Notes: generated by a model not told the origin, from the sequence alone. 64,000 nucleotides of DNA from Trypanosoma brucei gambiense DAL972 (GCF_000210295.1 NC_026743.1:3038001-3102000), one strand, 5' to 3'. Counted from the stretch's first letter, positions 41,403-52,823 are shown. Numbers and translations: made by a program.

Positions 41403-41843
41403 ACCCCCCAGTGAGCCTCACTAAAAGTAATGAAAGGAACAGAGTAGCGTAAATGTCATTTCATAAACCATTTGGTTCATAATCGAAAGAAAATAAAGTT
41501 ATATACACGAGATACACTGCAATAGAAATTGTCTTTTTTTTTAAAAAAAAACTGGTAATAGTTTACATTCACACTAAGGTGAAGTGTGTCTGGGGAGGGG
41601 GGGACGGAATGTCAAACAACGTCCCCCTCCCTTAGGGAGTGTGTAAATGTGTGAGAATGGAGCCCTTCGTGATTATTTGTATTGTTACCCACTCCTTCGT
41701 CCCAATGCCTCGTCAAAAAACCGCTCTTTTCCTCTTGAGGATCTCTGACACCCAATTCTTACATGTAGTTGACACACACAATAATGAAAATAGGGAAGTC
41801 GTCGTGTTTTTTTTTCCTTTTTGAACTCCCCTCACAAAATACC
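41403..41843. other. Intergenic region
   Basis: 441 bases of UTR sequence with T and A runs near 41531-41550. I see no gene. Confidence 0.55.
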
Positions 41844-44402
41844 TCAAAGTTGAGAAGTACCGAATCTGGAAGACCCAACCCCGCCCATGGTGGTTGAATC
41901 GTGGGGTGCCACCGGACATATACGCCGAAGCTGTACATAATCAGCCCCACTACTGCAACTCTTAAAGAGCTGTGGTGGAGGGTTTATTTCACTTCGTTGG
42001 AGAGGTTGCATGGGTTCTGGTCTCAACTGACGCGATACCCGTAAAAGTGGAAAACGTGGCTTTTGCGTTGTGTGGCCCTGACTGATACCTGTTTCGTCCC
42101 TACGGATAACCTGATCATTACCGCCGCAACGCCCACCTCCCCTGGGTGGTTCGGCTACTGTGCATCCGTCAGAGGAATAGTGGCCTGTTGGCAAGTGACT
42201 GGCACTTTGGGGTAGCTGAGTCCCACTTTTAGTGCCACTCTCCTCCAGTTCTTCCACCCTTTGACTTCGCTCCCCGCTGACTAAAGATGTAGTAAATGTT
42301 TCACGATGAGTAGCGTTGTAGACATATTGCCTGCCAGAACCATTGCTTATGGGGTCTAAAGACCTCCGCCCCACCAAGTTTTCATTACCATAACCTGAGG
42401 TGAGGATTTCGCTGCGCCGCTCCACATCAAAAGAAGTTTCACGTGGGCTCGTGGCAAGCGTGCTGTGGATATTGTTTACATCATAAGATGGAAATCTCTC
42501 ACGTGAAGGGTTTTGCACCACCTGATGCCATGAGGACGCAACTGAGGCAAAATGTTGACTATGTAAGGTGGGTCGACTGTGCTGCAGCTGCGGTGCATGA
42601 CGTGACGCACCTGATTTTGTTAGCAAGGGTAGTACGGTGATGAATGGTAATCCTTGTCGTTGATGGCGGGGAGACACTAATCCTTGGACAGTAACTGACA
42701 TAATCGGCGACACAACAGTGGTGTCCTGGTACACTTCGCATGGAATATTTCCCGAGATGGAGTACTGTCCGGTCGGACTCCCTCCCTGTGCATCATTCTT
42801 TGTCACAAAAGACGTAGCGTTGCCGGTCTCCTCTCCGCGCCTACCGATAAAACCTCTAAGTGTCTTTACACGCTGCTTTATCCACTTCCTCCGTTCCTCG
42901 GCTGCGGCGCTACGCATTGGCCGATCCAAGAACTGCAGTGGGATAACCATATACTCCTCTAGCATCTTATGACGCTTTTCCTGTTCTTCACGAAAAAGCT
43001 TTTCTGCCTTTCGAACCACCCATGGTTCGTCCAGTTGCACCAGTAGATTCGCGTAAAGCGGCGGTGCGGTACCCACCGATTGAATCAGTGATGAAGCGAA
43101 ATCTAGTCTTCGAAACATCTCCCCCCGACGTCGCTGAATATCTGCTTCAACTGCTTTCCGCTCCACGGATTCTGTGCATACGAGGAGTTCGAGAAATGCA
43201 CCTATCAGTTGTTTAAGTGATCCGTCGTTCCCGCACGGAGTTACTACGTGGGGTGGCCTTTTAGTTCCCGTGTCATCTTCTGCTAACTGAGGGAACGCTT
43301 GCGCACCCTTACACGAGGGCAAATCTATTTCCCTACCATCAATGTCCAATTTCTCTCCCCCTGCCCGAGGGCATTGGGGCAGCCAACTTTCAAAAAGTTC
43401 GCCTAGACACCGTCGTGTGCCCTCTTCACTATGCAGGGCAGAGGTCCACGGTAATTCGTTGATGGTTAAAGGCAGCCTTCCGCCACTCCCAGCAGTGTGC
43501 GCATCCGTTTCCTCTGCTGCCCTCGTAAGACAGTCACTATCAACATCTTCGACCTTTAGCGGAGGGGGTGGAATGGCGCCACAACCAGTGGTTTGCAGTA
43601 TCTCATCTTCAAGCACCACACGGGGGATCATGGGTGTCAACACCGTGTTAGCTACTCTGCTCATCATGTGTTGTATTTGCAGGACCTCCATACGCTCTTC
43701 ACGCATGATAGCCAGTGCCCTCGAGGCGTATTGGGACTCGTACGCCCGCCGCTCGTCACGTTGAAGCGAAAGGTTTTCCCGACAACGATGTGCCACACAT
43801 CGTTGCAAAAAGAACCGTATAAGAGAAATAGCCTGATTGTACTTCATATTTTTGTACATCCAGTGGACAAAGTGCCGCTCCTTCTGGGACCGAAAAACGC
43901 GCTGCAAAAAGCGAGCAGCTAATTCTTTCCTTCTGGAAATGCGCGTCAGCCGACTTCGCAAGAATGGAACGAGCACACTAATTGCAGTCCTCTGGCGAAT
44001 ACGCTTCCGCTGTTGACGGTCACGCCACATACATTGAATCTTATAAGCAGCCCTTACTTTTTCAACGGTTTCGAGTCGGACCTGCTTTCGGTACCGGATC
44101 AGGACGCGGCGCATGGCGGCAGCGAAAAGCAGCGAAAGGGCACAGATGAAAAGAGGCCTAACTTTCCGTCGAAGTGAGAGATGCCTGTAGAGGAAACGCT
44201 TCGGCATGTTGCCTGCAAGCCGTCTGTACCTGGACAGCTGCTCTTGTGATGCTAGCGACGTTCTCGCGCTTGCTATATATCTTCCTACACATGAGCTTGG
44301 CTGTCTGCTTTCAATCGAAGCGCGGCGTCGTGAGAACTCGGTTTGTTTGCCAGCCAGCGTAGATCCCCAGCCTTTCTTGCTGTTGGAGGTGAAGCCGTCC
44401 AT
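41844..44402 (-). CDS. IQ-motif protein of unknown function
   Basis: An 852-residue protein. Near the N-terminus it carries an IQ calmodulin-binding motif (YKIQCMWRDRQQRKRIR, about 120-136) and a second IQ-like segment (FLQRVFRSQKERH, about 165-177) within a very basic helical region (about 50-240). The middle contains acidic and coiled segments. The C-terminal third (about 540-852) is rich in Ser, Pro, Gln and Arg and probably disordered. There is no catalytic domain or secretion signal. Calmodulin or centrin-type binding, with a cytoskeletal or flagellar role, is a reasonable but unproven inference. The start is the first ATG. Confidence 0.8.
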   Translation of the reverse strand: MDGFTSNSKKGWGSTLAGKQTEFSRRRASIESRQPSSCVGRYIASARTSLASQEQLSRYRRLAGNMPKRFLYRHLSLRRKVRPLFICALSLLFAAAMRRVLIRYRKQVRLETVEKVRAAYKIQCMWRDRQQRKRIRQRTAISVLVPFLRSRLTRISRRKELAARFLQRVFRSQKERHFVHWMYKNMKYNQAISLIRFFLQRCVAHRCRENLSLQRDERRAYESQYASRALAIMREERMEVLQIQHMMSRVANTVLTPMIPRVVLEDEILQTTGCGAIPPPPLKVEDVDSDCLTRAAEETDAHTAGSGGRLPLTINELPWTSALHSEEGTRRCLGELFESWLPQCPRAGGEKLDIDGREIDLPSCKGAQAFPQLAEDDTGTKRPPHVVTPCGNDGSLKQLIGAFLELLVCTESVERKAVEADIQRRRGEMFRRLDFASSLIQSVGTAPPLYANLLVQLDEPWVVRKAEKLFREEQEKRHKMLEEYMVIPLQFLDRPMRSAAAEERRKWIKQRVKTLRGFIGRRGEETGNATSFVTKNDAQGGSPTGQYSISGNIPCEVYQDTTVVSPIMSVTVQGLVSPRHQRQGLPFITVLPLLTKSGASRHAPQLQHSRPTLHSQHFASVASSWHQVVQNPSRERFPSYDVNNIHSTLATSPRETSFDVERRSEILTSGYGNENLVGRRSLDPISNGSGRQYVYNATHRETFTTSLVSGERSQRVEELEESGTKSGTQLPQSASHLPTGHYSSDGCTVAEPPRGGGRCGGNDQVIRRDETGISQGHTTQKPRFPLLRVSRQLRPEPMQPLQRSEINPPPQLFKSCSSGADYVQLRRICPVAPHDSTTMGGVGSSRFGTSQL

Positions 44403-44744
44403 CCTCTACAAAGGGGCGCTAAACAATGTGATAAATGCTTGCCCACTGCCTCTTCCACTTCTGTTTCAGTCGCATAGAAACACAACAACAACAACGAAAG
44501 CAATAAATGATTCAAGAAAAAGAGAAAACAATAATAATTGATTTGTGTGCTCAGCAGAATCTGGATAACCCGAAAATACTGCAGTGCATCCGGACACTGA
44601 GAACCACATTACCCTATATCGTAAAAGTGGCATCATCCGCTCAATCTTTTACGCTGTGTTTTATCCATCCTTTGGTCACACACAGAGTAGGCTCCATCCA
44701 GAGCAACAAACGTTCACCGTGAAGGCTTCCTTTCAATTCCCACT
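44403..44744. other. Intergenic region
   Basis: 342 bases of UTR sequence between the IQ protein and PIG-V. It contains ACA/ACAACA repeats near 44480-44495. I see no gene. Confidence 0.55.
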
Positions 44745-46337
44745 TCAGGTCCATGGCAAGCCATTTGGTACAAACAGTGCGCCTATACAATTCCAGAGCA
44801 GGAATATACGAACCATTACAACTGTGTTCCCTCCCCACGGGTCACACACAAACTGCCGACCCCAAAGCCAATACAATGCCGGAGAAGACATGACTAGACG
44901 ATTCACCACATTAACATGCGCCATAGTGGCGCCAAAAGCGAGAATCACGAGAAGACAGATGATGTTGGAAGACTGAACAAGGTTCTCCATTAGTTTGTAA
45001 ATTGAAAACAGGCGTTGCTTTTTATTTCCACACCGGTCTTCCCGGCAATCGCTTCTCGGTCCTTGATATTCTTTTGAAATATTTGACTCAGTTTCCATAC
45101 TCCGCGCCAGAGCAGGCTGAACTATAAACAGAACAAAGCCGCGCACGGTAAAAAACATAATGGGAGCACTGATGAGTACATTCGGTGCATTGCCCCAACG
45201 GTAAGACTGCAGGAACCCGACATTCCAGTACCGCTTTTGCATCCAACCGTAGAATGCCCAGAAGCGACCGCCGATTGCGGCTCTGGACATGTCATCCCAC
45301 AATGGAACGAAACGGCTATAACACAAGTAGTTTAGCCCGAGATATGGTGTAATGATGATAACCACCTCAATCAACACAATCACACCTCTTGCTAAGCTCG
45401 GCCACCGACGAATTGGAGAGGTTACGCCATACCGCTTGGCGTATCGCTTTCTGTAGGTGTCAAAAAAAAACACCTGCAAGAAGACAGGATACAGGACGAA
45501 TCCAATGTATGTTGTCGCGTTGGATCGAGCACAACCTGCCACGGCGAAGCACAACACGGCCCCTGCCTCAGCAGCAGCAGTTCGCCACTTCCCTTGAGGT
45601 GAAACGATAAGCATATACACGCCAAGAAACGTTGCAAAGGAGAAAACACTTTCCGTGTAAAGCACCACGCTGAACACAGCCGTAGGACTTAGCATCCACA
45701 TCAGCACTGTTGCACCTACTTCCTTCCATAGCCTAGCGTTCAAGTGTTCCTTCACCGTCACCTCGTGCCGATAATACGGAGGCGGCAGCGGAAGGCTGTC
45801 CAACCAAGTTCCGGATGTCATTGACATTACTTTACCCTTTTTATTGGTGTAATCCACGCCATGGGACCCACTGAGCAGGGTAAGGATGGTGATGCGCCGC
45901 AAACAGATAGCCGCGGCACCACCCATGGCAACATTCAGCAACGCCACCTGAAAGGTAACTGGCACCGCCGTCAAAAATTCCGGTAAAAGCACGTCGTTTA
46001 ACCATGAAACTGTCCGAACAATAAATGGAACGAGTGGGAAGAACGCGCAAACATTTTCATGGGAGTACCCATGTTTGGCCACGTGGAAGAAATGCACACC
46101 ATCCCAACTCCGAGGAAAGTTTAACAGACTCCACGTACTGTTCATATCATCATATAGCAAAGTCCCGCTGTCCCATAGCAGCTCCGTGCCATAAATATGC
46201 GGAAGTGCAACGCGAAGGAAGAGCATCAGCAGCAACAAGAACATGCGTGACCCGGACACAAGAAAAAACAGTTTCACATCCGAGCAGCAGGCGATTCGTT
46301 CAAGACCCTCGAGTCTTTGCGCACGAGTTGGCGACAT
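44745..46337 (-). CDS. GPI18: GPI mannosyltransferase II (PIG-V/GPI18)
   Basis: Adds the second mannose (alpha-1,6) to the GPI anchor precursor in the ER lumen, using dolichol-phosphate-mannose. The 530-residue protein has about eight to ten hydrophobic helices. Family motifs are clear: WDGVHFFHVAKHGY (78-91), HENVCAFFPLVP (93-104), the LSPTAVFSVVLYTESVF helix, CARSNATTY, NVGFLQSYRWGNAPN and, near the end, NRLVMSSPALYW. The WDG in the first luminal loop is the probable catalytic region. The GPI pathway is central in T. brucei because its VSG and procyclin coats are GPI-anchored. The start is the first ATG; no cleavable signal is obvious. Confidence 0.93.
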   Translation of the reverse strand: MSPTRAQRLEGLERIACCSDVKLFFLVSGSRMFLLLLMLFLRVALPHIYGTELLWDSGTLLYDDMNSTWSLLNFPRSWDGVHFFHVAKHGYSHENVCAFFPLVPFIVRTVSWLNDVLLPEFLTAVPVTFQVALLNVAMGGAAAICLRRITILTLLSGSHGVDYTNKKGKVMSMTSGTWLDSLPLPPPYYRHEVTVKEHLNARLWKEVGATVLMWMLSPTAVFSVVLYTESVFSFATFLGVYMLIVSPQGKWRTAAAEAGAVLCFAVAGCARSNATTYIGFVLYPVFLQVFFFDTYRKRYAKRYGVTSPIRRWPSLARGVIVLIEVVIIITPYLGLNYLCYSRFVPLWDDMSRAAIGGRFWAFYGWMQKRYWNVGFLQSYRWGNAPNVLISAPIMFFTVRGFVLFIVQPALARSMETESNISKEYQGPRSDCREDRCGNKKQRLFSIYKLMENLVQSSNIICLLVILAFGATMAHVNVVNRLVMSSPALYWLWGRQFVCDPWGGNTVVMVRIFLLWNCIGALFVPNGLPWT

Positions 46338-47709
46338 TCTACTCGACGCACAGGTTGTACAAGTGGTCCTACGAGGTCCCCTCTCACCTCTTATCCGAGT
46401 GGTGTGTGTGTGGGGGGGGGGGGAATTGGCGGTATTGATATGGTGGACAATGATTTAAAAAAAAAAAGAAAAGTATAACGTTTTGCAGCTGAAGATAAGA
46501 CAAAATAAATAAGGAAGCAATAACCCCAGTTTTCCCCGCTTAATCCAACACCTCCGTTCGCTACAGTTTGTGTAATACAAACTTAACTTGTGTAAGTCGC
46601 ACGCCACAGAAACACGGTAGAATGGCTTGTAGATCGACAAAGGTATATGTTGGGATGTTAATATAGATCCCTCTCCATTGCACAGTCCGGAAGGGTGTTG
46701 TCCGCACCGATTAACACTGCGGCAGGCATCGTAAGCGGCAAAGCGTATCACCGCTCGAGAAGCGGTGAAGAACAGTTGAGGAGAAACTGATCAACACATT
46801 AAGTGTACACGCGTTTGATACGCACACTTGTACACCGTCGATGCGCTGACTGCGCTAGTCGCAGACATACAGGTGCTGGTGACCACAACTCCCAGGGTGC
46901 TATTTAAAAATTATATAGAGATCACGATAAGCGAACTCATAATCGTATAACCAAGCTCCTTCTCGTCCCGTTGAATTCACTGAAAACTTTTCCATTGGTT
47001 GAGCCATCCGTACTGATTCCTTTTTTTTCTTTCATTTACCTCCCGTTGCGTAGCACTTCTTACCCTACAGTGCGCACCATCGTAACTTGTGACCGTCGGA
47101 AAAGGTAAACCTTCAATCCGGTGACCGTACCTCAGCGTTATGTCCTATCTCTGCCTCCGTATGCACGTGGGGGTTATCAACCCCCTATTGGTAACGGAGT
47201 GTGCGCGATATGTCTGGAACTTACCTCCTACGTCTTACCAAAGGCACAAAGCGGTCGTAAACAATTCCCGTCCAACAAAACTTTTTTCACAGGAAATTGG
47301 CTCCACAGCACAGCAACCGCCTAAGGCAAGTGACGATGAAAAACACAGCCGCAAAGGTGTGAAAACTGTCGATTTTTTCTCCAACGGATTGCCTTCTCGT
47401 GCTCATAACTATGAGGGAAAAAGGCCCAGTTGCATGGAGCTAAATTAGGAGCCAACCGCACGATCCGAAGGAGCGAGAAAAGCTTAGGAATACGACGAGA
47501 AACACTCATGGACTGGTGTGATGTTCACTTTCTTCATTACCAGAGGCATGAAATGTGTACTAATGAGGGGCAGATAACGCTTGTCATAATAAAATGATTT
47601 CTACGTGGAATAGGTACGGTCATGATGAATCTCGTGTATACCCCCTCATTCCTTTACCTCCATTGAAATTCGCATATATTGCATAGTCGGTGAAGACCCT
47701 TCCACAATA
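46338..47709. other. Long intergenic region
   Basis: About 1.37 kb. It contains a 12-base G run at 46412-46423, an A run at 46456-46467 and otherwise plain UTR-like sequence. Plus-strand frames at 47121-47448 look like protein only in short pieces and lie on the wrong strand. No gene is supported. Confidence 0.55.
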
Positions 47710-48741
47710 TCAGCCGTGGGTGTGGTGGTGGACGTATTCCATCATCCACTGTGCCTTGGTACTGCGACAAAGTGGGCAACACCGCGGGTCGTTGGCCAAT
47801 GAAGCGCGTTGACGTCCTATGCTGTATTTTTTCTTGCGCAGATGTGGTCTCCGGGCTAGTTGCCTTGCCCTCTCCTCCTTCGCCGCTTCCGCTTCGTATT
47901 CAAGCCAGCTCTGAGCGACCTCGCCACGTAAAAGCGTGCGCGGTCGGGCCGCATAGACATGAAAACACCGAAGACAGCGGAAGAGAGTCTTTTCGCTACT
48001 TTGCACTAGCTTACTTTTAGTTACGGTACGATGCAACAGAAGGCTATGTTCCACTACCTCACGACTGGCTGAACATGGAGACAGGTACTTCGATAGTTTC
48101 AGTGCTCCTACTGGAGCCAGCGCGACGTCAACATGTGGCGACACCTCTTTTGTGGTGGGAGCACGCTGATGAGATTGTCGGAATGCGCGCCTCTCTTCCA
48201 GCAACCACTTGTTGTCTTTCCGTAGGCGGACGCAGTGTCGACCTGCTTCGTTGAAAATGTTTCGAAGTGCTCTTTGTTGAGTCTCGTAAGACTCAATTGA
48301 GAAGAGTTGAGGCGAACTATTGGTGCCGTCGCGCTCATCATTTGCTTGCCGGGCACCCCCCTCTCCATCGGTAGCGCTGCGTGAGTTGGGCAACACAAAG
48401 GTCGGTGTTCGACTTGCTGCCATAGCAGCCTTCTTTAATTTCGTTGCACGAGGCGTTGGTACAAGGTACTCGTCGGCGACAGATGACGTTGAGCCCAGCG
48501 CCGCCGGTCTCACTGCATCAAACGCACCATTGGAGACCATAGACTCCTCAACAACACCACTGGAGGTTGCTTCCGTCGTGCACGTGTCGCGCACGCGGTC
48601 CAGTTCGGCAAGCAGCGGTCCGCGATATGTCATCCGCCCAGGAGCTGGTCGCCGCTGGGGGATCAGGTTCTGGGGAAGCAGCCGTGCAGCCCCCGGAGTT
48701 AACGACTTTTGTAACAGTGACGACGAAAGGTGGCGTGGCAT
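47710..48741 (-). CDS. Hypothetical protein with C-terminal zinc-ribbon-like cysteines
   Basis: A 343-residue protein. The first 150 residues are low in structure and rich in Ser, Ala and Arg. A short helix lies at about 150-190. The C-terminal part has CLRC (256-259) and, about 60 residues later, CCPLC (321-325), which could bind one zinc as a split ribbon. It ends in a His-rich VHHHTHG. Between the cysteine pairs is a basic helix (about 280-305). I do not recognise the family. Nucleic-acid or protein binding are both possible. Confidence 0.75.
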   Translation of the reverse strand: MPRHLSSSLLQKSLTPGAARLLPQNLIPQRRPAPGRMTYRGPLLAELDRVRDTCTTEATSSGVVEESMVSNGAFDAVRPAALGSTSSVADEYLVPTPRATKLKKAAMAASRTPTFVLPNSRSATDGEGGARQANDERDGTNSSPQLFSIESYETQQRALRNIFNEAGRHCVRLRKDNKWLLEERRAFRQSHQRAPTTKEVSPHVDVALAPVGALKLSKYLSPCSASREVVEHSLLLHRTVTKSKLVQSSEKTLFRCLRCFHVYAARPRTLLRGEVAQSWLEYEAEAAKEERARQLARRPHLRKKKYSIGRQRASLANDPRCCPLCRSTKAQWMMEYVHHHTHG

Positions 48742-49094
48742 TACAAACTACTAACCATCACGTTCATAAATCTGGGGTGAATGAAGATCAAGTGGGAAAC
48801 AACTTTAAAAACAAAGGGTAACACAATACTAATTATGTGCATATTCTGTTAATTACCATGGCGGACATGTTCTACGGTTATTGCCTAGTCTTGTGGCAAA
48901 TATTAATCGTCGTTAGTACCTAACCAAAACCTACGCTTATCCCCGACTGACGAGGGGCATGTTACGAATTATCCCTGACCTCTTCCTTTTTATACGCCAG
49001 CTCGTTAATTATGTACAACCAGAGGTCTGTTCCCTTTTGCCGCCGATGCGCCCAAATATGACAAGCACCGCCCCCTCCGAAGTGTGCCGTTAAG
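48742..49094. other. Intergenic region
   Basis: 353 bases holding the 3' UTR of the Nrap gene side and the 5' UTR of the zinc-ribbon gene. I see no gene. Confidence 0.55.
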
Positions 49095-52000
49095 TTACTT
49101 CACTTTTCTCTTCGCTACTTTTTCAGTTTTCTTATTTGTTTCTCCATTCGTTCCCTTACTCCTTCCATCCTGCTCAGCCACCGCTGACCTTTTCTTACCC
49201 TTATCTGCACTGCTCTTCCGGCTGTCATGCTGCGACTGTCGGACTTCTAACTTCGTCTTGCTGCCCTCCCGCCGGGGCCGCTTTGAACTCTTACCTTCTT
49301 TCCCCTCATTTATGTTCGATCTCTTTCTGCGCAGTGCACCGCGAGCCGCGGCCACAATGGCGTCCTTATCCATTACATTATGCACACGGGACGAGACCCC
49401 CTTTGTCTCCATAACTTCATTGGTTGCAGTCTCTTCCTCGGACGTGAGCGACCTCAGTGCGGTCGGCAGCAGAGCACCGCGACTAATACGGAGGATATCA
49501 TCGTGGAGTTTGCTGCAGTGGTTCCGCGGTGCATGCGAAGTAATAGTAATTACACTGATGGAACGAGGGGCAAGACAATCGTAGAAAACCATTGAGCGGT
49601 CCCTCGTAGCGGCGCGCACACTCCTTACCACATGAGCCGCCGGCTCTCGTTCAACAAGTTCACTAATATAAATGCGGCTCTTCGCCGCCTCCAGCTCATC
49701 TAACCTCCATACTCGCGCTGTCGCCGGAGAATCTGTCGACTCTCCTGCCACTGTCCCTGCACCCGAGATGCCACTCCCAACGCCGTTCGCCCCTGCTGCT
49801 TTAACCTTTTCAATGGAAGGAGGTGCGATAAGACGGTCCGTTTGTAGAAGTAGGCATGGGTGCAGAACCATTTGGAAGTCAAAGTCACTGGGATTGGGCG
49901 TGAAGACAGCAGCTTCGAGGTGTGACGGAGAATCGTCTTCACTAACCAGGTCAATAAGTGCCGAAAGAGCTGCCTTCGCGAGCTGCACAACGCGATGGAC
50001 GATTAAAGGTCTCGGTGTATGCACTGTGAAAGGACTTTCCAATGGTGCGTAAGGTGTGGCAATGAACATACCTCGTTCTTCACCCATGGAGCGCACAAGT
50101 GCTGCTGCTTCAGCCTGCTCTTTGCTGTCCATTGAGTATGGAAGCACAAGTGGCTCTTTCCAGTCATGACAAGCTAGCAGCTGTAGGAAACGCAGGAACC
50201 CACTTGCGGGAGTTTTGGGGGGCGCGGCCCCCAAATATGCATTAGCAACTAGAAGCTCCACCGCCTCCGGGACAATAAATTCATACAAGAGCATGGCACT
50301 CATCCACCGGCTAGCGATGCGTGTGGCTGTCGCGTAGCTACTGTGTCCGAAGGATATTGTGCGGAGAAATTTGGCGTGCTGTGCGCTCCAGAAAAGCTTC
50401 CGCTCAATCGTGGATGCCTCAGACTCGCGTCCAAGGGCCCTTAGAAGAGACACTTCACGGTAGTGGGCTATATATAGTCGGAAGAGATAGCCTTTGAAAA
50501 TGATATCCACCGAGTGAGCTGTGCATGATGACCGGATATGCAACTTCTCAGTTTCTTTGCCGCATGTCTCCCCCCCTCCTTGACGGCTGAGATGCTCTTC
50601 ACGCTCTTTTTTTAACTTTCCTTCTTTCCCTTCGATGGATGTTCCTCCATCAACCTTACCTTCGTCGTCTCCATATTGTTCCTGTAGTACCTTTGAAAGT
50701 TGAGCACAAATAGCTCCCTTCATTGTTGCGATAGCTTCTACAGTGTCGGGAATTTTGTTCCTGTCGTCAATTGTCAATACGCCGTGCACTGGCTCGATGG
50801 TGGGCGCAACACTGAGTCCGGCAAAACATGGTTGGGTGATGTCATCAGTTGTGTACGTGAGCGCAATGTGGGGACGAACGGGGAACGTTGCAGTGTGACG
50901 TTCGCTGGCTGAGACGATATCCAAAGAGGTAATTTTGCACGGCAGTGCAGTGCGTGGGATATCCACCACCATTGTTTCGACGGCTCGGCAGGCGTCCAAA
51001 AGTGACTTCTCCACCAGCGGCGCCGTGTCGCGCCACTCTGCGCCAACACGCTCCGCCAAAACACCCTCAAGTCCGTTCAGCAGCACTGCAACACGTGCAG
51101 ACGCTCCAATGTGCTTCTCTAGAGCAAATTGAACCACACGTCGCACAACTGTTGTAGCTGGAAGCACAATAGCATGGCTAGCAGCATCATGGTCAAATGT
51201 CCACAGTACGCATCGGTAAATTCCACCGTCGGGAAATTGCCGCGTTGATGTTATATCGTTACCCCAGAAGTTGTTGAAGCGGCTGACGGCTTCCGTATCT
51301 TCCAATGGTGGGCCACGAGTTAGGCGGTTGCGACCTTCAGCTTCGGTCGCCAGCCGGACAGCGACATGTGCAGCATCGGCACTCCGGCGCCACATTGTTA
51401 CATAACTCGCACGCACACCTAAGGCCTCACACACAACCAAATAAAGTTTCTGCGTGACCTCCTCCGGTCTTAAATATGCGGCACCCCCCGTTTTCCCGTT
51501 CCCTGCAGAATTTGTCTCTGCAAAATGAGCCTCAAGGCCAGAAACCACGAGACAAACATCCATACTTAATTGCAGTGGCTGAAAGGGAGTTTTCAGTAGC
51601 ACCTCTGAGGAGCGCTGGTACTGCATTGCATCGTCCGCAGCCTTTTTAATAACCTGTTTTAAGAAGGATGTGGAGGTACGAAATAGCAGGTTCATAGTCT
51701 CTCCCTCAAGACGCAGAACGGCCACGTCACTTCGATTACCCAGTGATAAAGCACCCGCAACCTCTTCGTGGTTTTTGCCCTCTCCGTCATTGTTGAGAGT
51801 AGCGTAGCTCTCTGTCAATGTCAAACCGCGCGAAAGGTAGACCCATACGGCACGCACAACGTTCTCCTCCGACATGCTTGGTGATACAACACCTTCTTCC
51901 ACGAGCCGCAATATGACCGCAGAGAGATGAAAGCCACTGAGTGCCTCAGGATGCCCTGAAGTACGGGCCATTATTCCAGTGTGATGTGCCCAGCAGTTGA

Positions 52001-52805
52001 GGAACACAGCCGCGCGCTGAAGGGAGTTGCTATTGGAAAATAGGTTGTGCAACTTGCGCAGATGAGTAGTCATGAGTGCGTCTTCCAGCACAAGATGACT
52101 GTAGTAGGGGTGTTTGCGGATGGCTGCTACGCTGGCGATGCGCCCTGATACAGATATTGGTTGGAAATGCAGATCCACGTGAAATACCTCGCGTCGCGTC
52201 GCGTTGCTGCTGTCCCTGAGAAAGACAATACGAATTATGTACTTCTCTTCATTAACCCAGCAGTCACCGAAGGGAACGCGCTGGATATCCCACCGTATAT
52301 ATTTTCGCCTTTGTCTCCCATCTTCCTTAACATCCGAACTACCGTCTCCATTTCTTCCACCTTCACTAGCCCCACCGTTTTTTCCTGTCTCCTCCTGAAC
52401 CATACGCTTCGCATATTTACGTAGGAACCTCTCTACCTTCAACAGAAACTCATGTCGCCGATCCAGATACAAACCAATCTGAACGTCTTTGAGTGAACAC
52501 ACCTCCTCCGGCACAGTGAGTACGAGATCCGCACCTACGCCACGTTTCAGCTGCGTTTCGTAGAAGGGCGTGGAGTGCACACACGTACGCAGTAGAAAGC
52601 TTCCTGCAGCCTGCACGGGGTCGGTTGCATTTCGTCCTATTGGCTCAGAAACGCTATCGAGCGCCTCTGCACCCGTGAACGAAGCGGTGCTGTAGTTGTT
52701 TTTCTGGTAGAATTCATTTAAACATGCGTGCAGCTGCCGCAACCGCAGTTCCACATGTCGTATGAGCTCCTCTGACCACTGCAGATGGTACGGCGTAGGG
52801 AGCAT
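49095..52805 (-). CDS. Nrap/Utp22-like nucleolar pre-rRNA processing protein
   Basis: A 1236-residue member of the Nrap/Utp22 family. This is a set of inactive nucleotidyltransferase-like and PAP/OAS1-type domains that scaffold Rrp7 and CK2 in the small-subunit processome. Diagnostic stretches are GVGADLVLTVPEEVC (about 89-103), the helix with AVFLNCWAHHTGI and SGFHLSAVILRLVEEG, and the segment around residue 820 (HSSYATATRIASRWMSAM) followed by EAVELLVANAYLG and GFLRFLQLLACHDWKEP. The last 70 residues are Lys/Arg-rich and should direct it to the nucleolus. The length is close to yeast Utp22 (1237). A minus-strand AG with a C/T tract only about 20 nt upstream of the ATG would give a very short 5' UTR and overlaps the small frame at 52824-53120. 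Confidence 0.92.
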   Translation of the reverse strand: MLPTPYHLQWSEELIRHVELRLRQLHACLNEFYQKNNYSTASFTGAEALDSVSEPIGRNATDPVQAAGSFLLRTCVHSTPFYETQLKRGVGADLVLTVPEEVCSLKDVQIGLYLDRRHEFLLKVERFLRKYAKRMVQEETGKNGGASEGGRNGDGSSDVKEDGRQRRKYIRWDIQRVPFGDCWVNEEKYIIRIVFLRDSSNATRREVFHVDLHFQPISVSGRIASVAAIRKHPYYSHLVLEDALMTTHLRKLHNLFSNSNSLQRAAVFLNCWAHHTGIMARTSGHPEALSGFHLSAVILRLVEEGVVSPSMSEENVVRAVWVYLSRGLTLTESYATLNNDGEGKNHEEVAGALSLGNRSDVAVLRLEGETMNLLFRTSTSFLKQVIKKAADDAMQYQRSSEVLLKTPFQPLQLSMDVCLVVSGLEAHFAETNSAGNGKTGGAAYLRPEEVTQKLYLVVCEALGVRASYVTMWRRSADAAHVAVRLATEAEGRNRLTRGPPLEDTEAVSRFNNFWGNDITSTRQFPDGGIYRCVLWTFDHDAASHAIVLPATTVVRRVVQFALEKHIGASARVAVLLNGLEGVLAERVGAEWRDTAPLVEKSLLDACRAVETMVVDIPRTALPCKITSLDIVSASERHTATFPVRPHIALTYTTDDITQPCFAGLSVAPTIEPVHGVLTIDDRNKIPDTVEAIATMKGAICAQLSKVLQEQYGDDEGKVDGGTSIEGKEGKLKKEREEHLSRQGGGETCGKETEKLHIRSSCTAHSVDIIFKGYLFRLYIAHYREVSLLRALGRESEASTIERKLFWSAQHAKFLRTISFGHSSYATATRIASRWMSAMLLYEFIVPEAVELLVANAYLGAAPPKTPASGFLRFLQLLACHDWKEPLVLPYSMDSKEQAEAAALVRSMGEERGMFIATPYAPLESPFTVHTPRPLIVHRVVQLAKAALSALIDLVSEDDSPSHLEAAVFTPNPSDFDFQMVLHPCLLLQTDRLIAPPSIEKVKAAGANGVGSGISGAGTVAGESTDSPATARVWRLDELEAAKSRIYISELVEREPAAHVVRSVRAATRDRSMVFYDCLAPRSISVITITSHAPRNHCSKLHDDILRISRGALLPTALRSLTSEEETATNEVMETKGVSSRVHNVMDKDAIVAAARGALRRKRSNINEGKEGKSSKRPRREGSKTKLEVRQSQHDSRKSSADKGKKRSAVAEQDGRSKGTNGETNKKTEKVAKRKVK

Positions 52806-52823
52806 ACAGGCGGCACACTAAAA